In this document: in pieces, positions 13,366 through 23,572 of the stretch | Numbering within the stretch: the first letter of the stretch is position 1 | Layout: each line of letters begins with the position of its first letter | NCBI RefSeq assembly: GCF_002865645.1 | Contig: NW_020194626.1 | Coordinates: 1,302,001-1,366,000 of the forward strand | Direction of reading: 5' to 3' | DNA: 64,000 bases | Source of the DNA: Hyaloscypha bicolor E | Lineage: Eukaryota; Ascomycota; Leotiomycetes; Helotiales; Hyaloscyphaceae | The notes under the pieces: generated by a model | What the model was told of the DNA's origin: nothing | The model's database searches: none | What the model saw: only the letters and a program-made list of their open reading frames with translations | Made by a program: the position numbers and the translations under genes

Positions 13366-13553
13366 TATTCTAAGTTATTCTATTAGTAACTCAACTAGTA
13401 GACTAGATTTCTTTAGGCTTAGTAAATTTAGGAATTATATATTAATACCACGATACTATAATCCTTACTTCTAAATAATAACTTTACTAACCTTATATAA
13501 ATAGCACTTTTATACCTATATAATAGTGCCATATATTACTAGTAAACCAATAC
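13366..13553 (+). repeat. 188-bp LTR-like repeat, probable 5' LTR of Copia D
   Basis: It matches the reverse complement of 40893-41083 over nearly its full length, apart from scattered C/T and G/A differences. It ends AAACCA here and AAACTA in the partner. When the 14.2-58.6 kb inversion is undone, the two copies lie in direct orientation about 5.7 kb apart and flank Copia D, as LTRs would. The alternative is that they belong to gypsy A/B, whose internal sequences also touch these repeats. The left boundary is uncertain by about 10 bp. Confidence 0.6.
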
Positions 13554-14117
13554 TAATTAGTTAGTACTTATAAATCAGGAAGAAATAAGCTATACTTGCC
13601 TAAGATTCAGTTACTTAGGGGCAAAGCCATTATTCCAGTTAAAGAGGAAATAACTATTAAACCTATTACCTATAATTCGGTTATATAGGCAGAAAAGATA
13701 TTTAATCTTACTAAGGCCTGATTATACTATATTAAAAGAGGGAATATCTATTAGTTCTATTACTTATAATTCGGTTATATAAGTAAGAAGGGTACTTAAT
13801 CTTACTAAGTACTAAAACGGTTAGCCATTTAACTATCTTATTTTATTCCTATTTAACTCCTATAAAATCCTCTCAAAAACTACCTTCTTTTAAATCCCTG
13901 GGGCTCTTGAGCTTTAGAACTATCGAGTTCTCCCGGAATCTCGATATTTCACTTCTTAAATTTCACTTCCTAAATTTCTCGTTATAGACGAAATTTTTAC
14001 CTCAAATATAATACTTTCTATAAACTACCTATTTTATAAACTACTTTCCTTTCTATAAATCTATTCTCTTTACGAATTATTATACCTTAAACTAGGTATA
14101 AGCCTATAGAATATATA
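13554..14117 (+). repeat. Leader of Copia D with three diverged tandem repeats
   Basis: Three related blocks begin near 13599, 13669 and 13763. Each has the core CCTA(A/T)AATTCGGTTA or a close variant followed by a purine-rich GGCA(A/G)A stretch. Copies 2 and 3 also share TTTAATCTTACTAAG or a close variant downstream. Position between the LTR-like repeat and the gag start suggests an untranslated leader. Repeats here could act as transcriptional enhancers, as in some other retrotransposons, but nothing tests that. Confidence 0.5.
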
Positions 14118-14188
14118 ATAGCAAAACCTATTATAGTAAATAATTTCTTTATTAGATCTATCTAATTTAATTATTTTATAGATAATAA
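14118..14188 (+). pseudogene. First codons of Copia D gag, cut by LINE1
   Basis: Reading from ATA at 14118 (probably ATG before a G-to-A change) gives AKPIIVNNFF and runs with one stop to the LINE1 insertion. The same frame resumes on the minus strand from 46203 downward, at the other copy of the 12-bp duplication, and continues to the Copia D zinc knuckle near 44.9 kb. The two gag pieces were therefore contiguous before a LINE inserted and the interval inverted. Confidence 0.65.
14177..14188 (+). repeat. Target-site duplication TATAGATAATAA (partner at 46192-46203)
   Basis: These 12 bases abut the poly-T of LINE1's 3' end. An exact inverted copy abuts the 5' end of LINE2. Two flanks of one insertion are thus attached to two different LINE copies. 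Confidence 0.85.
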
Positions 14189-14397
14189 ATAAAAAAAATT
14201 TTTTCTTTTTAATATACTTTATTAGTTTAGAACTATATAGTACGGCTAGTAAGCTAGCATGTATCTCCGTAGTTTATATACAGGCCCAATTTCCAATATA
14301 GGTATAATAAATAGTTAGGGACGTACCCCTAGAATAGTAATAGTAAGGAAATAAAGAAAATGAGTATAAATCGCAATTCCTCTCCTATCTCCTATTC

Positions 14398-17300
14398 CTA
14401 CTCTCCTATTTCCATATCCCCTATTTCTACCCCTATTTCTACCCCTATTTCCTCTTCTATTTCCTCTTCTATTTCTACTCCTATTTCCTCCCCTATTTCC
14501 TCCCCTATTTCCTCCCCTATTTCTACCCCTATTTCCTCCCCTATTTCTACCCCTATTTCTACTTCTTCCACTTCCACGCTTCGGTCCATATGCCATTTTC
14601 TTATATATATACTAGTCTCTTTTAAGAATACTAGTATATTCGGTATACTAATCTCCGTATATAATAGAACTTATAGGTTAAAAGCACTAGCCTCCAAGCT
14701 ACCCTTGAATAGACTAAATAGTCTAATTCGTTCCTTCTTATATAGCTTATAATATAAAAGGAAGTGCTTTGCATTCTCAGTCTTCTCATATTTGTATTTA
14801 TTATTAGATATTATTTTTAGCCTATATAAATAGGACTTTATATATCCGTGGCCTAGCTTTAATTAGAAGAAAGTACTAGCTAGTAGCCTTAAAGTTCCTA
14901 AAGGTAGCTGTATTTTCTTAGATACTTTCTATAGATATATATTACTATATGATTCTAGCTAGGTCTTTGGTTTAGTATAAGATTCTAAAAGTAGTCTATA
15001 CTCTTATTTCTTAACTTTATTAATTTGAACCCCTAGAAAAGCAAAGGAGGTTTTTACTAATTCGGGGTCACCTAATATAGGGGAAGTAGTACCTATTTTA
15101 GCTAGTATATCTGCTTCTTCGTTCCCAATTATATCTGTATAGCCTGGGACCCAGATTAGTTCTATACTAGCTCCTTTAGCTATAAGGGCTTTAGTGGCTA
15201 GTATAGCTCTAATCTATTAACTTTGTCCCGGCTTATTAGAAGGAGTTTTTAATCTTAGTAAACCAGCTTGGTTATCTATATAGATATTATAAAGCTCCCC
15301 TCTCTTTGCTTTACTACTAGCATATTTAATAGCTCTAGTAACGCCTTCTAGTTCTCTATTATAGACTATAGCACTAGCACCTATATTCTGGCTTTCTCTA
15401 TATTTAGCTATAACCAGTATATAGGAAGTTTCGTAACTATAGACTATAAGTCCTAGGCCTATTCCGATTCCTTTTTGAGTTTGAGATCTATCTATATATA
15501 TAGATAATATAGAGCTATTATTATATAAAGTCTTTAAATAGAGATTATATAATATAGTAGTCTCTTCCTTAGGCTGTCTTAATATAGTAATTTTATAAGA
15601 TACTTCTCTATTCCAGGGAGCAAAGTAAAAGTGTCTTATAGTCTCTAAGTCCTTAGAGACTATAAGTTCCTTAATAGAATCGACTATAATTTCAATTTGG
15701 GACATTTTAGCCATATAATCTTGAACTAGATCTGTATTTAGACTATAAATAGAGTCTATATTAGAGTCTACTAATTCTAATTACTTAGATCTTTAGAAGA
15801 ACTTCTCAAACTCTAGTCTAATAGGATGATTTAGACTTAATTTAAGGATACGGAGGATATATTGGCAATAACTATGGTTTAGCCTTATAATAGGTGGAAG
15901 TAAAGCTAATTCGACCTCTATAGGAATAATAGGAGCCGTTTTAAATATTCCTAAAGTTTTTCTTAAAGCTAGGTTCTGAATAGCTTATAAAGGCCTAATT
16001 TGAGCTTTATTTTCGGTCTTCTACTATAGTAAGGAACCATAGTCTATTATACTAGTAATACAGGCTAAATATAGCTGTCTAATTACAAATGGGAATAAAT
16101 CACGTGATATATTCGTAAGTCTCTGAACCCTATAAAAGGCTTGTTTTGCTTTAGAAGTTCTATAAGCTATATATTCCTTAAATCTGAGATTCTCGTCGAA
16201 ATATATTCCTATTTACTTAACTACTTTACTAGGGGAAACTAGTTCCCCATTAGGTAGTTTTAAGCTAGGTTTGTTCTTGGAATTATTAAAGTAAATAAAC
16301 TTAGTCTTATCTATATTAAAGCTAATAGCATTTTTATTCCCTAGATTAACTATATCCTTTACTTCCCGCTCTAAAGTCTTAATATTCTTTTTAAGGCTAT
16401 TAGAAGCAGTAGTAAGAGTTATATTATCTAAATAGGACTTAAAACTAATATTTGCTAATTTAAATAGATCTCGGATATAGATTAGGAATAGTATAGGTAA
16501 TATAGGACTCCCTTATAGAATGCTAGTAAATATAGACTTAAATGCTTCTATACTATTATTAAAAGCTAGTTTTAATATTCGGTTATCTAGGAACGACAAT
16601 ACCCAGAGAATAAGGCTAGTAGGTAGTAATAAACTAATTATAATCTATAATAGCCTATTCTTGGATACGTAATCAAAAGCACCTTTAATATCTAGGAAAA
16701 GAGTAGTAGTTTTCAGCTTATAGGACTTATTAGTCTCTACTTTATTCTATAGTAATAAAGCAGTATTAATAGCTAACTTATATAGCCTATCTCCTATTTG
16801 GGAAGGGTATAATAGGTTACTAGTCTCGGCTAAATAACTAAGTCTCTTAGCTAATATTCTCTCAGAAACCTTCCCTAAGCAATTAAATAAGGAAATAACT
16901 CGATATACTTTAGGTAGGGAATAGTTTGGTTTTCCTGATTTCTTTAGAATAAAGCCAGTAGCTTATTTCCAGACTTTAGAATAGTACCCCTTATTAATAA
17001 ATAAGGAATATAGCCTATAAAAAATATCTAAAGCAGCTCTATAAGTATAAACTATAATCTCTTAAGTAACTAAGTCTAGTCCTGGGGTTTTCTCCTTTAT
17101 CTTAGAGGTATATACTTGTTCTAGCTCTATTCTGGATAGAATAGGCCAGTTCTACTTTAAACTAGGCCTATAGTTTATTAGGCTAATAGGCTTAGTATTA
17201 GGGGATAATAGGAAAAGCTCAGCTCTAAAGATATTATACTTCTTTTAGAAAGTCGACTTTAAATTACTATTACTATTATTACTACTATTTCTACTATTAC

Positions 17301-18477
17301 TACTTAAGATACTAGGGATTAGTTTATATAAGATATCTTTAGTATATTTCATAGCTTTAAAAATCGACTGGGAGTCTTTATTCTCTAAGAACTTATTCCA
17401 ATATACTAGCTTAGTGCCTTTAATAGTAATAAAGTAGGTATTCTTTATATTTTGGAGTTCTTATTTATAGAGAGTATACCCTGAGGCTTTAGACTTATGG
17501 CTATAATATAGTATTGATTTATATAAAGTCTTTAAGTCCTTATTTTACTAGGGTTTAGAATATGAACTAATAGTAGATTTTGAAATACTATTACTAGCCG
17601 TATCCACTATTCTATTAGTAAAGTCTTTAGCTAATAGGTCTAGTTTATAGTTTCCAGGTATACTAGTAAGTAGAAAGGGCATATTATTAAGGCTACTAAT
17701 AAGGTAGCTTATAAATTTAGCCCAGTTCGCTTTCCTAGTATTAAATCTAACTGGATTAGAACTAGAGCTATAAGTCGACTTACTAATAGTAAATAGTACC
17801 CCAAAGTAATTAGAACCTAAGTCTAGTAGTACTTGCTAGTCTTTAATCTTAGTTACTATTTTACTAGTAGCAAAACTTAAGTCTAATATAGAAGAAGTAG
17901 ATATATTAGATCTATAGAAAGTACCTTCCCCTATTTTATTTAATAGCCTTAGAGAATAGCTCTCTATATAGCTAATTAAATGAATTATATAACTGCTTTA
18001 AGGCCTTAGGAAATCCTACTAAGGATAATATATATTAAAATCGCCTAGTAATAAAGAGCTATTAAAGAAAGTAGTAGGTAAAATGTCCTCTCTTAATATA
18101 ATTAATATACTATTAGGGTCTTCTGGGTGAATTATATTATAGAAATTAATTAGCTGTATTTTTAGTATACCTAGACTTAAGTCTATAATTAGGTAATCTG
18201 GATTACTTAGTGAGTTTTGAGCTAGGCTAGCCTGTAATTCACGGGCTATATAAATTAAGGTTCTAGGTTTCAAGGTACCGTAATTCGGGAGTATTTAATA
18301 ATAGCTCGAGTATATAATAGAATAATATTTCCGATTATTACTATCCCTTACTATTACTTATAGTTCCTGGATTACTAGGACTTTAATATCTAATTCTATA
18401 GCTATTTATAAGACGTTTTTAGTAGTAGTTCTATTATGATTTATATTAAATTATAGTACTTTTATATAGTTACTCAT
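14398..18477 (-). pseudogene. LINE1 ORF2: AP-endonuclease, reverse transcriptase, RNase H
   Basis: The start ATG at 18477 overlaps the ORF1 stop by 8 nt. An N-terminal exonuclease-endonuclease domain ends in LLLGDFNIYYP (18019-18273), where family members usually have His for Tyr. The RT core shows SYLDNI (normally DD) near 16.43 kb, followed by the thumb. RNase H at 15.2-15.7 kb keeps IYIDRSQ, NRELEG and DNQAG, then VPGY (normally VPGH) and GNEEAD. The C-terminal zinc motif CKCG...H...C is degraded. The last 60 residues are a Glu/Ile/Gly repeat encoded by the minisatellite. Many TAA/TAG stops sit at former Gln codons. Confidence 0.85.
14405..14575 (-). repeat. 12-bp minisatellite in the LINE1 ORF2 tail
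   Basis: About 14 copies of a unit close to GGAAATAGGGGA (minus strand), with GGGGTA and GGAAGA variants. It encodes EIGEEIGVEIG in the ORF2 frame and Asn-Arg-Gly repeats in another. The same repeat, with different copy number, ends LINE2 and LINE4, and a divergent version is in LINE3. Confidence 0.85.
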
Positions 18478-20086
18478 TAATAGTAATAGTAGGAATTAAA
18501 GTAGTAGCTTGCTTTATAGCTAAGTAAACTTTATATAGCTTAGAACTAGCTAAATATATAGTACTTAAGTAATTGGAGTATTTAGTAATTATATAGGGGC
18601 ATTTTTTACTCTTCTTTTTATAGATAGAGCAAAAATGGTTCTCAGTTATATGACTTTCCCTATATAGTAAATATATAGGTTCTCTTTTGCAAATAGAATC
18701 TAAGTACCCGTACCCTGTATACCTAGTATACTATATAATACTAGAGATAGTATAATATTTTACTACCTTAGTAGAGATTCCGGCTATAAGAAGTCTATTT
18801 TTAATAGCTCTATTAGCTTGGATCTCGGTAGGGAATGCCACTACTACTAAACCGGCTTACTAGAGGCCTGAGTCTCTCTTTTCCTTAGAAGTGGCCTAAT
18901 AAGGCTAGCCAATAGGCTCTAGTCCTTTATTAAAGGTCTTGATTTCTTCTAGGACTAAGTCTATTCCTTCGGGTATATTGAACTTACGAATAGGTATACT
19001 ATAGATAATAACTTTATATTATGGTTCCTCTTTTTATATGCTTTTAACTAAGGGAAGTACCCCCTTTATAATCTTAATATTTAAAACCAGAAAATCAGAG
19101 TTAAACTCCGGAGTAGTATTTACTATAATATTACCCCTTAAGGAAAGAGAGACTATAGAGATTACTAGTCCCTTAATTTCCTTAAAGCAAAAAGCAGTAT
19201 TAAGCGAATTACGAGTAGAAATAGCTAAAAAGGAAGTAGCCTGCTCTATATAAGCTAGTAGGAAAGTGTATTTCCTAGAGAGGGCTGTGTTTTTAGCATC
19301 ACGTGTGCTATATAGACTAGTATTACGAGTACTAGTATTAGTGCCACGAGTACTACTACTACTAGTAAGTATACTAGTACCATTCCCTCCCTGATTTTTG
19401 GACTTAGTATATAATACTAAAGTCCAGTCCAATACTGAGTTTATGGGTTCTTGACTAGCTATACTAGCCCAAGTAGGCTTAGCTTGTATAGCTTGTATAG
19501 GCTTCGTAGGGGCAGTTTTTGCTTGTATTCTTGCTTGAATTTCGATCCGTTTAGTGGCATTTTCGAGGTTCGCTACTTGAGAGGCTAGTAGAATACTAGT
19601 ATGGCGGATACGGCCGAATTCAGTATATTCCCTGAAGATTTCTACTAGATCTAGTAGTCGAGATTATTGATTATAGGAAGTAGTAATACTAATAGCCTTG
19701 ACTATTAGTTCCCGGGCTTGGCGAATCAGTAATTTAGCTTCGTTCGAAGCTTGGTTCTGATATTGGTGGTGGTTTCCGTGGTTTTGGTATTCCTTATTAA
19801 TATCGCTATTAATATTGCTCGAGCTAGGGCTACGCTTTAGCCCGTTTAGTGTACGGCTCTGTCGATTCGCACTAGCCTGATTAAGCTGAGAAAAAGGGGC
19901 TGCGAGTTCGTCTGAGGATATGGGGTTCGTGGTTAAATCGAAGGCGAACTGGGAACCTGGGGGGAATTGAGGTAATGGGGGGCTAGTAGGTAGCTCTAGC
20001 TCCGAGCTAGGGCTCTCAGGGAGCTCTCCGAGGTCCTGGGGGTCGATATTAGGGGGGCTGGAGCCCGGGGGGTCAGGGGGGGCCAT
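18470..20086 (-). pseudogene. LINE1 ORF1: Gag-like nucleic-acid-binding protein
   Basis: It starts MAPPDPPGSSPP, a Pro-rich N-terminus, then a Glu/Leu-rich segment, a Ser/Thr-rich linker and a C-terminal triple CCHC-type knuckle region. In the knuckles many Cys codons now read TAT/TAC, for example GYGYLDSICK and CSIYKKKSKKC. Several TAG/TAA stops interrupt it, the first at 19661-19663. The protein would package LINE RNA. The ORF1 stop overlaps the ORF2 start (18470-18477). From about 19.25 kb downward it is almost identical to LINE2. Confidence 0.85.
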
Positions 20087-20228
20087 TTAGCCGGCTCTAG
20101 TTCTACTTATAGTAGGTTCTAGAGCCTGGGGCTAAAGGGAGTAAGTGTATGGAGTGAGTTCTGTAGGTAGGTGAAGTGTGTAACTGAAAGTAAGGGGGGT
20201 AAAAAACCGGAAAAAAAAGTTGTCTGTG

Positions 20229-20240
20229 AAGAGAACCTTC
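20229..20240 (+). repeat. Target-site duplication AAGAGAACCTTC (partner at 58634-58645)
   Basis: These 12 bases lie at the 5' end of LINE1. An exact inverted copy abuts the poly-A end of LINE2. In both places the sequence is part of a pogo-like transposase gene in the same frame (ENL), so these are the two flanks of one insertion. Confidence 0.9.
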
Positions 20241-20644
20241 AAAAGTACGTGAAGCCACTAGGGGGGGGTCGAGTTATCTCATCTGGGAATAGTTTATATC
20301 AAATTAAGGCTTGTAAGGAGCAGGAGGAGGAGGATACTTTGACTAAAGCTCGGAAGGAGCTTAAGAGAGCCGAACGCCGCTATTAAGCTGAACTTGATAG
20401 GGTTGAAAAAGAGAGGAAAAGGGAAGAGGATATTGCTCGCAAGGAGCAGGAGAAGCTTGAAAAGGCCATAAGAAGAGAACAAGAGAGAGCTGAAAGGAAT
20501 GAGAGAAAGAGAATAGAAGAAGAAGCAAAGGAGGCTAGAAGACAGGAGTTACTCGCTCAGGGAAAGAAGCCTAGGGGGAGAAAGCGCAAGATTAATGCTA
20601 TTAATACCCAAAGCACGGAAACTAGTACGCAGGCTAGTATGTAA
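20229..20644 (+). pseudogene. C-terminal fragment of a Fot1/pogo-like transposase
   Basis: From the duplication the frame reads ENLQKYVKPLGGG and continues, with one stop (TAA at 20384-20386), through a highly charged coiled-coil-like Glu/Arg/Lys segment to a basic RGRKRK motif and a stop at 20642-20644. Such charged tails are typical of fungal pogo-family transposases. The upstream part (DDE core) is at 58646-60585 on the other strand; together they would make about 775 residues. The apparent start upstream at 20171 is LINE 5'-UTR read through and is not part of this gene. Confidence 0.75.
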
Positions 20645-20924
20645 TATTAATGGGAGGCTAAAGGAACCAATACTATATAAAATAAGAATGATTCCTGCAC
20701 TTGACTCTTAATATATAGCAAAAGTGAATATAATATAATAATTTTAGCCTAAAAATTAATACTTATCTCCGTATTGCAAAGGCTAAAACAGGTCGTATAA
20801 GGCCCATATTATATCATTTTAACAGGCTAATTGAGCTCTATGATAATATAAATTTTTTATTATGATATCTTATATGGTTACATTAATATTTAATTAATTA
20901 TATAAAATGTCGGAGTTAGTAGTA
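20645..20924. other. 3' flank of the pogo-like element
   Basis: AT-rich sequence without a frame, following the transposase stop. It probably holds the element's 3' untranslated region and terminal inverted repeat, but I could not match it convincingly to the 5' side near 60.6-60.7 kb. Confidence 0.35.
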
Positions 20925-21003
20925 TATCGGAGTTGCTGTAACCGACGAGCGTAGTAAGGCGGCCCAAACAGGGTGAGGATTAGCCGACGAGTAGAGCTTT
21001 CTT
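20925..21003 (+). repeat. GC-rich dispersed repeat R1, copy 1
   Basis: Begins TATCGGAGTTGCTGTAACC and contains CGAGCGTAGTAAGGCGGCCC. A related copy in the same orientation lies at 60841-60920. CpG-rich blocks with GCGAGC-type words often form ends of fungal DNA transposons, so this may be a terminal repeat. Family unknown. Confidence 0.5.
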
Positions 21004-22789
21004 CTCTTATTAAAGGCTAATTTAAGAATACTATAAATAATACGAAATTTAAAAAAGCTATTTATTTAGAATATATTAGTATAATTTAGAATATAATTTA
21101 TTATAATAAGTTTTTTTAATATCTAGTAGTAAAGATAGAAATTAAGTAATAATTAAAGGCAAATACTAATTAATATAAAGAATTATATAGGATTTAATAT
21201 AAGAATATAGCTAAGCAAGTTCGGATTATTTTTAAATAAATTCGGGAATATGAAATAAGATTATTTAAGAATAATAAATCTTATTTTAGGTATATTAAGA
21301 AGAAATTAGATTAGCTAAGGTATTATATAATATATAACTATTATTTGAGTATTTTCTGTATTTTTGGCGTCTTATAAACTAGTTGCGGACTTTAATTAAT
21401 AATGATTTTTGACCTTTGAAAAATGGGAAGTATAGAACTATATAAGTAGTATAAAGCGCCAGCCTAAAATACGCTAGAACTATAGGAACCCTGGGAACTA
21501 TAAGAACCGTTCCTAAGCGAGAACCGTCCCTTAGGCTCTGGAACTCTAGTTACCGCATATATTCCGAATTTTTACGGGAATTATAACTTAAGTAATATTA
21601 CTATAATTATTTTTAGGAATCCTATAGTAAGGTAATAAAAGAAGATCCTAATTATTTTATTATTTCGGGCTCTAAATAGGATTTTTCTATTATTTTTAAT
21701 ATTTAAAAAATAAATATAAATAAATAAGAAATTAAATATAATATAATAGGTTATAATTTCTAAAAATTATATTATTTTAGCGGTTTTAAGGTTTTAGTTA
21801 TATAGTAAAGGCTATAGCCTTTTATATATAACTTGCGGAAATTATATAAGAAAGCTAGTTTTTCTATAATTCTAGAAAATAATTTCTTTTTAGTATTTAA
21901 TTAATTAAGCTTTTATATATTATATACTATTTATACTTTACTATTTATATTTTTGATTTTATTATTTTATTATTAAATTACGTTTTATATTCTAGTATAT
22001 TTTATATAGGTTTTTGTCTTATTATAATTTCTCTCTTATAATAATCTAAACTAATAAGAATTTTAAAAGAAGTTAATATTATTCCGGATTATATAATATT
22101 CCGAGAAATTAATCTATTATACTTTTCTTCTACTATATTCTTTCTAGTAATCTTATTACTAGTATATATATAAGGCCTATAAGATTATAGGATAGGGCTT
22201 AAGAGTAATAGTTAGGTTACTAGTCTATAAGTATTTATTATTCTAGGATTTAATTAAAGAATAGCCTTTATTTAAGGTTTTTTAATTTTCGGGTTTTCGG
22301 GAAAGTTTCTAATATATTATTAGTATATATTTATAAAAGTATAAAAACCTGATTTCTCTAAGGGTTTTAAAGCTTTTTGCTTTTATTATTCTAAAGTCTA
22401 TTACTTATATTTCTGAGGTTTTATTATCTTAGTAATACTTATATTTCTAATAGTTCTAAATTAGTTTATTTAAAATCCTCTATAGAATTAAAGAAAATAA
22501 GCTTTAAATATTATTATGAGTATAGTATTTAGGGCTTAGAAAGCAAGATAAAAGATTTCTTATAAAGATAATTTAAAGCTAAAGAAAAGAAAACTAGAAT
22601 ATAGAAAACTATAAGGAAATATATATATCTTATAATATACTAGTTCTAAAGAAGCTTAGTTTTCTAAATATCTCTAGTATATTCCAAGTATACTTCCCTA
22701 GTAAGGCGGCCGCATTATATATATCTAGAAAACATCTAGTATCTAGCTAGATATCTCAGATACCGGATATCTAGGAATTATAATAATAA
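21004..22789. other. Unassigned AT-rich block with GC-richer islands
   Basis: No frame or element type is recognisable. 21.36-21.58 kb is less AT-rich and holds short direct repeats around GAACCGTTCC and GAACCGTCCC. Near 22.69 kb an isolated AGTAAGGCGGCCGC echoes repeat R1 (GTAGTAAGGCGGCCC), followed by self-complementary ATCTAG/CTAGAT words. It could be a decayed DNA transposon bounded by R1-like ends. Confidence 0.35.
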
Positions 22790-23572
22790 TAAAAAAGAAG
22801 GCTATAAGATTACTTTTATATTTATAATTATATTAATAAATAATAAAGCTAAAAGATATTATAGAATTAATTAAAAATAATTAAAGAAAACTTAGAAAGA
22901 AATAGAAATAGAAACTAGAAAATAATAATAAAAGAAGTTATTATATATATAATTATTATAAAAAAAGAAAATATATAAAAATATAAAAAGATTCTTTTAT
23001 AAAATAGTATTTTAGTATTTTAAATTAAGCTAATTAGAATATTTAGTTCCTAAATAAAATTATAATTATTAGCTAGTTCTTATATCTGAAATATAATTAT
23101 TCTTTTTTCTTATTTATTTAGCCCTAATTTAATTAAATACTTTTTATATTTATTATTTAAATTATATTAATAAAACTATTTCCTAAAATACTAGAAATTT
23201 ATTTTAATTAAATATTTTACTAGAATAAATTAATAAATCTTAGAAATAAAATCTTAGAAAAGAAATATAATTATAATATATATAAAGTCATATATAACTT
23301 AAGAATATATAATAAACCTCGAATATTATAAATATTAATTAAAGAAATTAATAGCTCTTTAATATTATAATTATATTATTATTTATATTATAAGAATTAG
23401 ATTTATAAATTACTAATTATATATATATTATTAGGGCCTCTTATTTAGAAAAGGCTTTTCTAAATCTTATAAAAGAAATAGAAATTAGTTTTATATTAAA
23501 TTTAATATTATAATTTTATAACTTATTAATTTATTTTACTATTTTATTACTTATTAATAAATATATAAAAAT
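22790..23572 (+). mobile_element. Gypsy C' fragment: 3' internal end plus 3' LTR
   Basis: Reverse-complemented, 23275-23572 aligns with both 298-bp LTRs of gypsy C, and 22790-23274 aligns with the 3' internal region of gypsy C (24973-25534 plus 33013-33170), skipping Copia E. The fragment is therefore the 3' end of a second gypsy-C-type copy in opposite orientation, truncated at about 22790. It sits inside gypsy B. Copy C' lacks the Copia E insertion, so that insertion is specific to C. Confidence 0.7.

Larger units (their letters stand above)
14189..20228 (-). mobile_element. LINE1, full-length Tad1-like non-LTR retrotransposon, RIPped
   Basis: About 6.0 kb on the minus strand. The 5' end, near 20.2 kb, has a run of T before CCGG as in LINE2, and the 3' end is an A/T-run tail near 14.19-14.22 kb. 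It carries ORF1 (Gag-like) and ORF2 (endonuclease, reverse transcriptase, RNase H), then a 12-bp minisatellite and a conserved 3' UTR. The flanking 12-mers do not match each other (Copia D at the 3' side, pogo at the 5' side), unlike a normal insertion. About 1.9 kb (17.39-19.25 kb) is nearly identical to LINE2. Confidence 0.9.

Noticed and set aside
14360..14752. Open frames over the LINE1 minisatellite on both strands (Ser/Pro/Ile-rich, Asn-Arg-Gly-rich)
   Set aside because: A 12-bp repeat keeps several frames open at once. Only the minus-strand EIG frame continues from ORF2.
18019..18273. An 84-residue frame seen identically at 18.0 kb and 48.2 kb, taken as a separate small gene
   Set aside because: It is a stop-free window of the LINE endonuclease domain, ending in the GDFN motif; the identity reflects homogenised LINE copies.
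20171..20228. Start of the pogo C-terminal protein at 20171
   Set aside because: This segment is LINE1 5' untranslated sequence, shared with LINE2; the transposase begins at the 12-mer duplication.
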